Below are positions 1 through 5,589 of a stretch of DNA of 5,711 bases, one piece after another; the first letter of the stretch is position 1, and each line of letters begins with the position of its first letter. Location: positions 1 to 5,711 of the forward strand of contig VBLN01000171.1 of NCBI GenBank assembly GCA_005878685.1. The letters run 5' to 3'. The notes under the pieces were generated by a model. That model did not search any database, was not told the origin of the DNA, and was given only the letters and a program-made list of their open reading frames with translations. The position numbers and the translations under genes are program-made. The stretch is from Deltaproteobacteria bacterium (lineage in GTDB: Bacteria; Desulfobacterota; Binatia; UBA9968).

Positions 1-26
1 GTCTTCACTGTTTTCACTGTCTTCAT
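1..26 (-). CDS. 5' end of a minus-strand gene, cut by the left edge
   Basis: Reading the minus strand from 26 towards 1 gives ATG AAG ACA GTG AAA ACA GTG AAG, that is MKTVKTVK followed by a partial codon. The start is supported by a perfect AAGGAG Shine-Dalgarno sequence six bases upstream. The N-terminus is basic and contains a short internal repeat (KTV KTV), which also appears in the DNA as an imperfect TTCACTGT repeat. Only eight codons are visible, so no product can be named. The gene lies on the same strand as the 125-residue gene at 136-513, about 110 bases downstream of its stop, and could be the next gene of the same transcription unit. The call rests only on the ribosome-binding site and start codon. 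Confidence 0.5.
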
Positions 27-32
27 GTCTTT

Positions 33-38
33 CTCCTT
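33..38 (-). promoter_or_regulatory. Shine-Dalgarno site for the left-edge gene
   Basis: The plus-strand CTCCTT reads AAGGAG on the minus strand and sits six bases before the ATG at 26-24. It is the main reason to believe that a gene starts at the window's left edge. Confidence 0.55.
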
Positions 39-78
39 ATGATGCGATATATTGCAAACTCTAAACGGCCGAATCCTC

Positions 79-98
79 CCGCCTCCAGAAGGAGGTGG
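79..98. repeat. 8-bp hairpin with AGAA loop
   Basis: Bases 79-86 can pair with 91-98 (seven Watson-Crick pairs and one G-T pair) around the four-base loop AGAA at 87-90. Neither side is followed by a proper T-tract, so it is not a good rho-independent terminator. It lies between two minus-strand genes (stop at 136, next start at 26) and could be an intercistronic RNA structure. On the plus strand the right arm contains AAGGAGGT, an ideal Shine-Dalgarno string, but it is followed only by a 15-codon frame starting at GTG 98. I do not call that a gene. Confidence 0.4.
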
Positions 99-135
99 TG
101 AGATTGCCTTCAGTTGATGAGAGACAGAACAACTG

Positions 136-513
136 TCAGGAATAAGGAGAGGAATCAGGTAGAGAATCCCGTGCTAGGCCCGCTCTGTAGCCATGAAAGC
201 GAGCCGCATTGAGGAATGAAAATCTGAAGACGTTCACCCGTCGCAGCCAACTGAATTTCGCTGAGCTATCCGTGAACATCGGCGGGATGGTGCCCCAGGG
301 TGCAACCGGCTCAGGAGAATCATGGAGCTCTGCGTCGGCGGGCATCACGGCGACGACGACAGTCGTTTCCTCTGGAGCGACTACCGAAGGGAAGTTGGAT
401 CCATCCAGATCGAGGACGTCAAAGAAGATATAGGAGAGGACTAGAAGCGCGCAGACGGCATATGTCGCCCGCCAGAATCTCGAGGAATGAATAGGCTGCA
501 AAGCCGACAGCAT
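136..513 (-). CDS. Probable small single-pass membrane protein, function unknown
   Basis: A 125-residue protein I cannot assign to a named family. A short N-terminal segment with Arg12 and Arg15 precedes a hydrophobic stretch at about residues 16-31 that looks like one transmembrane helix. Next comes an acidic and polar turn (DVLDLDGSNFP, residues 32-42) and a second hydrophobic patch around 50-58 (TTVVVAVMP). By the positive-inside rule the C-terminal part would face the periplasm. The C-terminal third is basic and aromatic-rich. Codon use looks like real coding sequence, and a TTGACA-N17-TATAGG promoter lies correctly upstream (576-604), giving a leader of about 55 bases. No clear Shine-Dalgarno precedes the ATG, and an in-frame stop a few codons upstream leaves no better start. 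Overlapping frames on both strands look like shadows. It could instead be a chance reading frame. Confidence 0.55.
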   Translation of the reverse strand: MLSALQPIHSSRFWRATYAVCALLVLSYIFFDVLDLDGSNFPSVVAPEETTVVVAVMPADAELHDSPEPVAPWGTIPPMFTDSSAKFSWLRRVNVFRFSFLNAARFHGYRAGLARDSLPDSSPYS

Positions 514-524
514 CGAAATTTCGA
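513..524. repeat. 12-bp perfect palindrome at the start of the 125-residue gene
   Basis: TCGAAATTTCGA is fully self-complementary and includes the first base of the minus-strand ATG. It occupies the place where a Shine-Dalgarno sequence would be expected. It could be a binding site for a dimeric regulator or simply chance; nothing in the window decides this. Confidence 0.3.
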
Positions 525-575
525 GGCGCAGTTAAAGGGCCATGTAGTCCACCTGTGCTACAATCCGCGCCTCTT

Positions 576-604
576 CCTATACTTGTGCTTTCACCTCCTG
601 TCAA
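576..604 (-). promoter_or_regulatory. Sigma-70-like promoter for the 125-residue gene
   Basis: On the minus strand a perfect -35 box TTGACA (604-599) is followed by exactly 17 bases and then TATAGG (581-576), which matches four of six consensus -10 positions. Transcription would start near 569, giving a leader of about 55 bases before the ATG at 513. Spacing and position both fit. Confidence 0.5.
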
Positions 605-632
605 GGGGTTGGTAATTAATCGGTGCTTGACA
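599..632. repeat. Inverted repeat TGTCAAG-N20-CTTGACA
   Basis: The arms at 599-605 and 626-632 are perfect 7-base inverted repeats separated by 20 bases. Each arm contains a TTGACA -35 box pointing outwards, so the symmetry may just reflect two back-to-back promoters. Alternatively it may mark an operator shared by the divergent genes. Confidence 0.4.
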
Positions 633-657
633 CCAGGCGGTGTTTGCCTGCTACGGT
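627..657 (+). promoter_or_regulatory. Possible promoter for the A-T-TE synthetase gene
   Basis: A perfect TTGACA at 627-632 is followed after 19 bases by TACGGT (652-657), preceded by TG one base upstream as in an extended -10. The -10 matches only three of six consensus positions and the spacer is long, so this is much weaker than the opposing promoter. Confidence 0.25.
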
Positions 658-830
658 GGACAAGACAGGCCGGGATTACACTATTTTGTACTTTCTGTTA
701 TTTAGCTTTACTTGACTATTCTGCTGGGTTGGCCCCTCACCATATACGTACCGCTCATAGTTTTACTGTGCCCACACGAGATGGTATAGGGAAGCCACAA
801 TCCGGTTAGTTCTCAAGCAGGAATGGCCGA

Positions 831-3497
831 ATGAACTCAGAGAATACAATCAGAGGCAATCAGGTCCCGCCCACAAATTCCTTCATTGAAGTTAAGAAGG
901 AAGAGATGGAGCAATCGGTCCCAGCTCGTTTTGAGCGGATGGTCCGTTTGTATCCGGATCGGACTGCAGTCAAGACCAGAACCCATGAGATTACCTACGA
1001 AGCACTTAACCGCTCAGCCAATAGTGTGGCGCACGCTCTCATAGCCCAACACGAAAAAAGAGAACAGCCGATCGCGCTTCTGCTCGATGACGACGTAGCA
1101 ATAGCGATAGCGACGATCGGGCTCTTGAAGGCCGGGAAGATATGCGTACATCTCGAACCGTCGCTGCCGAATTCGAGAATGAATTACATCATTGACGAAA
1201 CGCAGGTTCCTCTGATTATTACCGACAACGAAAATTACTCCTCCGCCGCCAAATTGTCCGGGAAAAGATACCCGGTGTTTAGAATGGATGATCCGGGGGT
1301 GCATTTTTCCTCCGATAATCTTGGCCTCACCATAGACCCGGATTCGTCTGCAGCCATCGTCTATACTTCTGGTTCAACCGGGCAACCCAAGGGTGTTGTT
1401 CACAGTCATCGTTTTCTCCTTCACCGGCCCCGGAGGCTCTATTCAGGTCCTATGGAGGAAGCAAGGGTCACTGCTGTCGGATCGGCAAGGCGGTATAAGT
1501 TCTATGCGACGCTAGTGGAAGGGATCGGTTGTTTTCCATGGAGAATTGAAAAGGACAGCATGGCGGGTCTCGTGAATTGGTTGAAAGATGAGAACATTAC
1601 GCACTACGAGTCTGTCCCTTCGGTTTTTAGGCTTCTCTGTAAGACGCTGACCCCGCAGGATAGCTTTCCGCAACTGCGCGTCATTCGATTGACCGGAGAG
1701 CTGGTTACCCAAAACGATATCGATCTGTGGCGAAAGCATTTCTCGCCGGATTCTGTTCTTACCTGCGCCCTAGGTGCTTCTGAGACTGGAATCATTCGCG
1801 AATATGTCATCAACAAGGACACCGTCATTACCAACAGAATCGTGCCGGTGGGTTATGAAGTCCCGGATATGCAAGTCCTCCTCTTCGATCAAGATGGCAA
1901 AGAAGTCGGATTTGATTGTGTGGGTGAGATCGCAGTGAAGAGTCGTTATCTGGCCTCTGGCTATTGGCGGAGACCCGACCTGACAAAGGCCGTTTTCCGA
2001 GCCGATCCAAAGGGCGGGAAAGAGCGGATTTATCTATCCGGAGACCTGGGTCGAATCACACCGGATGGTTGTCTTCAGTATCTAGGACGCAAGGATGACC
2101 AAGTGAAAATCCGAGGGTTCAAGGTGGAGCCTGGGGAAATCGAAGTGGCTCTACTTGAACACCGTGCGGTCAAAGAGGCCGTCATCCTATCTTGGGAGCA
2201 CAGCAGCGGAGAACAACGGCTCGCGGCCTATGTTGTCGCCACCAAAAATCCTGGACTTCTCGAGGCTGAACTTCGAAGCTTCTTGAGGCAGAGCTTGCCG
2301 GAATACATGATACCTTCTGTTTTCGTGTTGTTAGACACTCTGCCGCTCACACCAAACGGTAAAGCGGACCGCAAGGCGCTTACTGCTCTTATACCTGATC
2401 AAAGCAGGCTAGAGTTGGAGACTCCCTTTGTGGCACCCCGAGATCTTGTGGAGCGACAACTGGCCGAGATTTGGGAAAAGGTTCTTGGCATCCATCCGAT
2501 CGGAGTCAAACATGATTTTTTTGAATTGGGCGGGCACTCGCTGCTGGCGATGGACGTACTTGTCGAAATGAAAAAGGCCTTCGGGAAAAATCTTTCCCTA
2601 GCAGCTCTCTTCCAGGCACCGACTGTTGAGCAATTGGCCATGATGCTACGAGGGGAACGACAGTCACCACTCCCCTCCTTGCTGATCCCCCTCCAACTCA
2701 AAGGTTCTAAACCACCCTTCTTCTGCCATGGGGCGAGTCTTGAGATGGCGGTTGGTGCAGGCCAGGATCAGCCCTTCTATGGGCTAGAGCCGCATGGTCA
2801 GGACGGAAGACGAGCTCCCTCCACGGTCGAAGAGATGGCAGCTGACTACATCAAAGAGATTCGAGCCATTCAGCCCGAGGGTCCCTATTTTCTTGGGGGC
2901 TATTCCTTCGGAGGCATAGTGGCCTTTGAGATAGCCCAACAACTGCAAAGGGAGGGTCAGAAGATAGCCCTACTCGTCCTGATCGATCCAGCCAATTTAA
3001 GGAGCGACTTGTCCCTTCAGAGCGCGAGCTCATCGGTTCCTACCACGCCTTTTGGTTATGAGATCTATCAGCATTTAGTTAACCTTGTTCGTCTCGGAAC
3101 GCGAGAGAAGCTCGCCTACGTGCTGGAGAGAATCAGGTGGAGGCTCGACGGGATCAAGAAAAAGATAAAGGTGATGGTTTGCGAGCTCTACCTGAGTACT
3201 GGCCGTCGCGTTCCAGCCTCTCTACGGAAGTTTTATTTTTTTGATGTCTGCCATCATGTTAACCTAAAATATTTACCGCAAATCTATCCCGGCCGCATCA
3301 TCTTTTTGAAAGCTGAAAAATCTTCCTTAGGGTGGAATGGGCTGGCCACTGGGGGGTTAGAGATCCACGAGCTGCTTGGCCGACACGCCGACCTAGTGAG
3401 CAACCCTCACGCACAGCTGCTCGGAGAAAAATTGAGGTCTTGCTTCGAGCGGGCACATGCAACTTTGTCCGAAAGGATCGTTAGCACGTGCGCGTGA
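831..3497 (+). CDS. Stand-alone NRPS-like synthetase: adenylation - carrier - thioesterase (A-T-TE)
   Basis: An 888-residue cytoplasmic NRPS-like enzyme expected to activate an acid with ATP, load it on a phosphopantetheinyl arm and release it through its own thioesterase. Adenylation domain, about 28-520: A3 YTSGSTGQPKG at 178-188, A5-like GASETG 315-320, A7 YLSGDLG 401-407 with ribose-binding Asp405, A8 GRKDDQVKIRG 419-429, and A10 with catalytic Lys511. Carrier domain, about 537-607: FFELGGHSL with Ser570 as the pantetheine site. Thioesterase, about 625-885: entry motif PPFFCHG 628-634, nucleophile elbow GYSFGG with Ser692, likely Asp719 (LIDP) and His852 (GRHAD), plus a long basic helical lid at about 735-800. 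There is no condensation or reductase domain. The A4 region (about 213-226) lacks the usual FDxS Asp that binds an alpha-amino group, so the substrate may not be an ordinary amino acid. The start at 831 has an AGGAA about 8 bases upstream; Met26 (base 906) has a stronger AAGGAAGAG. It needs a phosphopantetheinyl transferase, not seen here. The family is clear; the product is unknown. Confidence 0.95.
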   Translation: MNSENTIRGNQVPPTNSFIEVKKEEMEQSVPARFERMVRLYPDRTAVKTRTHEITYEALNRSANSVAHALIAQHEKREQPIALLLDDDVAIAIATIGLLKAGKICVHLEPSLPNSRMNYIIDETQVPLIITDNENYSSAAKLSGKRYPVFRMDDPGVHFSSDNLGLTIDPDSSAAIVYTSGSTGQPKGVVHSHRFLLHRPRRLYSGPMEEARVTAVGSARRYKFYATLVEGIGCFPWRIEKDSMAGLVNWLKDENITHYESVPSVFRLLCKTLTPQDSFPQLRVIRLTGELVTQNDIDLWRKHFSPDSVLTCALGASETGIIREYVINKDTVITNRIVPVGYEVPDMQVLLFDQDGKEVGFDCVGEIAVKSRYLASGYWRRPDLTKAVFRADPKGGKERIYLSGDLGRITPDGCLQYLGRKDDQVKIRGFKVEPGEIEVALLEHRAVKEAVILSWEHSSGEQRLAAYVVATKNPGLLEAELRSFLRQSLPEYMIPSVFVLLDTLPLTPNGKADRKALTALIPDQSRLELETPFVAPRDLVERQLAEIWEKVLGIHPIGVKHDFFELGGHSLLAMDVLVEMKKAFGKNLSLAALFQAPTVEQLAMMLRGERQSPLPSLLIPLQLKGSKPPFFCHGASLEMAVGAGQDQPFYGLEPHGQDGRRAPSTVEEMAADYIKEIRAIQPEGPYFLGGYSFGGIVAFEIAQQLQREGQKIALLVLIDPANLRSDLSLQSASSSVPTTPFGYEIYQHLVNLVRLGTREKLAYVLERIRWRLDGIKKKIKVMVCELYLSTGRRVPASLRKFYFFDVCHHVNLKYLPQIYPGRIIFLKAEKSSLGWNGLATGGLEIHELLGRHADLVSNPHAQLLGEKLRSCFERAHATLSERIVSTCA

Positions 3498-3551
3498 GGC
3501 AGGATTGAACCGAGCGACGCTTCGATTGAATCCCGAGAGACGGAAATCCGA

Positions 3552-4898
3552 TCACGGCTTTCTGAGAAGGGTCGCAAGGTCGCGGACGGTTGGAAGGGAT
3601 TCCAGGGCGCGGGTTTTGTCGATGAGTTCGCGGGATCGGGCGTCTCCCAATACCGGCGCGATGAGGCCGAGGGCTTTTTTCTCGACTTCTTCATCGCTCA
3701 TGGGATTTTCGGGCGTGCCGCGAGAGCTGGCGACGTGCTCTCGGAGAGTCTCTCCGCTTCGGGTCGTGACTTCGACGGTCGCCGGCCGCGGAGCAGACGG
3801 CTGGAATAAAGTCTCGTCGCCAACAAGCTCGATGCGCGCCATCATTTCCCGCGTCTTCTTCTCCTTCATGCGGCGATAATCGTGCGCGGCCTCAAAACTG
3901 AGGCTGCCATCGAGGAGCATGACGGCCATAATATACTGAAGGTTAATATCGGGCATGACTCGGTTGTTGACAGTGTCGGCTCCTTCCTTGGGAAGACGAA
4001 CCGTCACTTTTTCGACGGTCTCCGGTTGCAGACCATGTTTTTTTCGGATGGTTTCCAGCGCCTCCGCAGCCGCTTGAATGGGGGCGCCGATGGGGAAGAA
4101 TTTGATTGAAGTCTCCATGATCTCGTAGCGGCTTCCCAAGCTGTCAGAGAGCTTTTGCGGATCGGGAGAGGTCGAGTACGCGGCGAGAAAGTTCTTTTCT
4201 CCTTCGAAGACGTCGGCCATGCCGGTAAATCCGCATTGAACCAGCACAGCGGCGGTCACGCCGTTGCGGGCCGGCATGCCGGCGAAGTCGAAAGCCTTCT
4301 CGACATGGTCGCTGTCCGCGACCCAGGAGCGCACCCCGGAAGCTTGCTGCGCCGCATACGAGAGTGCCCACCGGATCTGCTGAGCATCCAGTCCTGCAAG
4401 AACGCTCGCCGCAGCGGCGGCGCCAAAGGTCCCGCCGATGCTGTGTGTGCTATGCCAGCCGAGCTGGTGGGCTCCGAGCGCCTGGGTTACGCGGCAGCCC
4501 ACGTCATAGCCGGCCACCACCGCACTGATGAGCGCACCGCCATCTCTGCTCTCTTTTTCCGCCATCGCCCACGCCGCGGGCACGATCGCACAACCCGGAT
4601 GCGTCCTGGAGCGCCAGTGGGTGTCGTCGGTCTCATCGGCGTGGGCGAGAATTCCATTAACCAAAGCAGCGGTGGTTGCGGGAAGCATGAGATTGGTTCC
4701 AACCACGGTGGCCTCGCGCTTGCCGCGCTGGCTTCGCCCATACTTAATCGCTAATCGTCCGGGCTTGAGCTTGGCGCCCGAGACCATCGCAGCGAAGGCG
4801 TCCACGATATGATGCTTTCCCTTTCTCGCCACCTCTGGCGGAAGCCCCGCGCTTCGCGACGCCTCCAAGTATTGGCTCAACTCATCAATGACTTTCAT
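3552..4898 (-). CDS. MmgE/PrpD family protein (2-methylcitrate dehydratase / cis-aconitate decarboxylase fold)
   Basis: A 448-residue cytoplasmic protein of full family length. Members include 2-methylcitrate dehydratase PrpD, cis-aconitate decarboxylase and iminodisuccinate epimerase, which act on small di- or tricarboxylic acids. Visible signatures: HADETDDTH (86-94), RTHPG with His100, GWHSTHSIGGTFGAAAA (147-163) with His149, Lys201 in EKAF, Lys266 in IKFFPIG and Tyr322 in LQYIMAVMLLDG. Compared from memory with human cis-aconitate decarboxylase, these line up with its Asp93, His103, His159, Lys207, Lys272 and Tyr318 at similar spacing. The His expected about five residues after the second Lys is Gly271 here, so the exact reaction may differ. 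The start is well supported by GGAGAG (4911-4906) seven bases before the ATG, and a promoter lies at 4972-4999. The 3' end faces the synthetase gene 54 bases away. By eye it is more GC-rich than the synthetase gene. The substrate cannot be named, and I do not call it prpD because no prpB, prpC or acnM genes are in view. Confidence 0.9.
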   Translation of the reverse strand: MKVIDELSQYLEASRSAGLPPEVARKGKHHIVDAFAAMVSGAKLKPGRLAIKYGRSQRGKREATVVGTNLMLPATTAALVNGILAHADETDDTHWRSRTHPGCAIVPAAWAMAEKESRDGGALISAVVAGYDVGCRVTQALGAHQLGWHSTHSIGGTFGAAAAASVLAGLDAQQIRWALSYAAQQASGVRSWVADSDHVEKAFDFAGMPARNGVTAAVLVQCGFTGMADVFEGEKNFLAAYSTSPDPQKLSDSLGSRYEIMETSIKFFPIGAPIQAAAEALETIRKKHGLQPETVEKVTVRLPKEGADTVNNRVMPDINLQYIMAVMLLDGSLSFEAAHDYRRMKEKKTREMMARIELVGDETLFQPSAPRPATVEVTTRSGETLREHVASSRGTPENPMSDEEVEKKALGLIAPVLGDARSRELIDKTRALESLPTVRDLATLLRKP

Positions 4899-4971
4899 AA
4901 TGATTCTCTCCGAAGTCGTATGCCCCGATGATTTAATTCAGCGCTTAGGCGTGAAATTCCCGCTCGCTTTG

Positions 4972-4999
4972 ATTGTACATTTTAGGCCTTTTAGGACAA
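4972..4999 (-). promoter_or_regulatory. Sigma-70-like promoter for the MmgE/PrpD gene
   Basis: On the minus strand TTGTCC (4999-4994, four of six consensus positions) is followed after 16 bases by TACAAT (4977-4972, five of six). Transcription would start near 4965, leaving a leader of about 67 bases before the ATG at 4898. The position is right; the -35 is moderate. Confidence 0.4.
4980..4995. repeat. Two direct copies of TTTTAGG
   Basis: TTTTAGG occurs at 4980-4986 and 4989-4995, nine bases apart, inside the spacer and -35 of the proposed minus-strand promoter. It may be a small regulator site or simply AT-rich sequence. Confidence 0.25.
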
Positions 5000-5001
5000 T
5001 T

Positions 5002-5017
5002 ATTGCCTCCTTGCAAT
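5002..5017. promoter_or_regulatory. Inverted repeat ATTGC-N6-GCAAT, possible activator site
   Basis: A perfect 5-base inverted repeat with a 6-base spacer, centred about 77 bases upstream of the predicted sigma-54 start site. This is within the range where enhancer-binding proteins often bind. The regulator is unknown. Confidence 0.35.
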
Positions 5018-5020
5018 CCC

Positions 5021-5040
5021 AGGAATTCCCTTAAATTCCT
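5021..5040. promoter_or_regulatory. Inverted repeat AGGAATT-N6-AATTCCT, possible activator site
   Basis: A perfect 7-base inverted repeat with a 6-base spacer, just upstream of the sigma-54 promoter and adjacent to the ATTGC-N6-GCAAT repeat. No T-tract follows, so it is not terminator-like. Its symmetry and place suggest a binding site for a dimeric regulator, probably the sigma-54 activator or a regulator of the divergent gene. This is inference. Confidence 0.4.
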
Positions 5041-5060
5041 TAATTGATCGCTTAGTCCCA

Positions 5061-5076
5061 TGGTATGTCCCTTGCA
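5061..5076 (+). promoter_or_regulatory. Sigma-54 (-24/-12) promoter for the glycine-zipper lipoprotein gene
   Basis: TGGTATG-TCCC-TTGCA matches the sigma-54 (RpoN) consensus TGGCACG-N4-TTGCW. The invariant GG (5062-5063) and GC (5074-5075) are exactly ten bases apart. Transcription would start near 5087, about 40 bases before the lipoprotein ATG at 5127. Such promoters need an ATP-dependent enhancer-binding activator, and two candidate palindromic sites lie just upstream. This is the best-matching promoter in the window. Confidence 0.7.
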
Positions 5077-5114
5077 TTGTAGATATCAATTTGGACAGAG
5101 AAAGTCTTTTTGAG

Positions 5115-5121
5115 AAAGGAG
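5115..5121 (+). promoter_or_regulatory. Ribosome-binding site that fixes the lipoprotein start
   Basis: AAAGGAG lies five bases before the ATG at 5127. It favours that start over the in-frame TTG at 5091, which would sit almost at the predicted transcription start and would put extra charged residues ahead of the signal peptide. Confidence 0.7.
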
Positions 5122-5126
5122 CAATT

Positions 5127-5483
5127 ATGATCCAGTCTGCATATTGGAAGAGGCTCTCTTTGGGCATGATTGGGACGGTTCTTCTAGCCACTACTATCGG
5201 CTGTGCCGGTGGTCCCTTGACCACGAGGGAGCAGGCAGCGGGGATAGGCGCGGTTGGAGGTGCTGCTGCAGGTGGCCTCATCGGTGCCGCCGTCGGTCAC
5301 CCGGCTGGCGGAGCGCTGATTGGTGGTGGTCTTGGGCTAGCTGCAGGGGCTCTCATTGGCGACCACATCCAGGGGCAAGAGGGGAAGCAGTATCAGCAAG
5401 GGCAGCAGCGCATAGACCAGAACCAGGCCGAAATCAATCGCCAACGTCGAGAGACGGAACAGCTGAGACAGGGAGAGTATTAA
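5127..5483 (+). CDS. Glycine-zipper protein, probable lipoprotein
   Basis: A 118-residue envelope protein. Residues 1-25 form a signal peptide (Lys8 and Arg9, then the hydrophobic segment SLGMIGTVLLATTIG) ending before Cys26. The TTIGC sequence is an acceptable but imperfect lipobox, because position -3 is Thr rather than Leu or Val. Residues about 38-80 are a glycine zipper with repeated small-residue GxxxG-like spacing (for example GAVGGAAAGGLIGAAVG), typical of YMGG/Gly-zipper proteins that associate with the outer membrane. The tail from about 81 to 118 is rich in Gln, Arg and Glu (QQGQQRIDQNQ) and should be helical or coiled-coil. The start at 5127 is chosen for its ribosome-binding site and signal peptide. 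The gene is alone between a sigma-54 promoter and a terminator, so it is probably an independently regulated, stress- or envelope-related gene. Its precise role is unknown. Confidence 0.85.
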   Translation: MIQSAYWKRLSLGMIGTVLLATTIGCAGGPLTTREQAAGIGAVGGAAAGGLIGAAVGHPAGGALIGGGLGLAAGALIGDHIQGQEGKQYQQGQQRIDQNQAEINRQRRETEQLRQGEY

Positions 5484-5510
5484 GTTTTCAATAGAAGAAG
5501 GTAGTAGAAG

Positions 5511-5547
5511 AAGCCCGGCCGGATGATCTTGTCGGGCTTTCTTTTTC
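5511..5547 (+). terminator. Rho-independent terminator after the lipoprotein gene
   Basis: AAGCCCG (5511-5517) pairs perfectly with CGGGCTT (5533-5539) across a 15-base loop and is followed by a T-rich tract (TCTTTTTCC) to about 5548. It lies 28 bases after the lipoprotein stop and between two convergent genes. Because A-rich sequence flanks the other side, it may also help end the minus-strand transcript. Confidence 0.75.
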
Positions 5548-5589
5548 CTGACGATCCTATACTCTGGCTTCAACGGGAGCGAATGAGCT

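Larger units (their letters stand above)
514..830. other. Non-coding divergent intergenic region
   Basis: These 317 bases separate the minus-strand 125-residue gene from the plus-strand synthetase gene. They are more AT-rich by eye than the coding regions. The only reading frame of any length (plus, 555-809) has no ribosome-binding site and no protein-like pattern, so I treat the stretch as regulatory. It holds a good minus-strand promoter (576-604), a possible plus-strand promoter (627-657) and the inverted repeat formed by their -35 boxes. If the plus promoter is right, the synthetase mRNA has an untranslated leader of roughly 165 bases, in which I found no recognisable riboswitch. Confidence 0.6.

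Noticed and set aside
1..28. Tandem TTCACTGT-like repeat as a possible CRISPR or iteron
   Set aside because: Only two full copies and one degenerate copy occur, and they are explained by the KTV-KTV codons of the left-edge gene.
556..564. TGCTACAAT, an extended -10-like element on the plus strand
   Set aside because: No -35 at a suitable distance (bases 536-541 do not resemble TTGACA), and it would start a transcript inside the region already occupied by the opposing promoter. It remains possible but unsupported.
555..809. 84-residue plus-strand reading frame before the synthetase
   Set aside because: No ribosome-binding site, no domain-like pattern, and it covers a region with promoter elements on both strands.
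3500..3535. tRNA-like GGTTCAATCC (minus strand) and repeated GATTGAA after the synthetase
   Set aside because: No acceptor, anticodon or T stem can be formed around it, and the match is limited to ten bases, so it is not a tRNA or attachment site.
3486..3551. Possible terminator between the convergent synthetase and MmgE/PrpD genes
   Set aside because: The small CACG-TGCG-CGTG hairpin at the synthetase stop has a 4-bp stem and no T-tract on either strand. I see no rho-independent terminator in this gap.
4155..4754. 199-residue plus-strand reading frame inside the MmgE/PrpD gene
   Set aside because: It is antisense to a clear family member in GC-rich DNA, and its Arg/Gly/His-rich translation has no recognisable motif. 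It is a shadow frame.
5144..5494. 116-residue frame overlapping the glycine-zipper gene
   Set aside because: It is rich in Trp, Cys and Arg from out-of-frame reading of the glycine repeats, and it has no ribosome-binding site.
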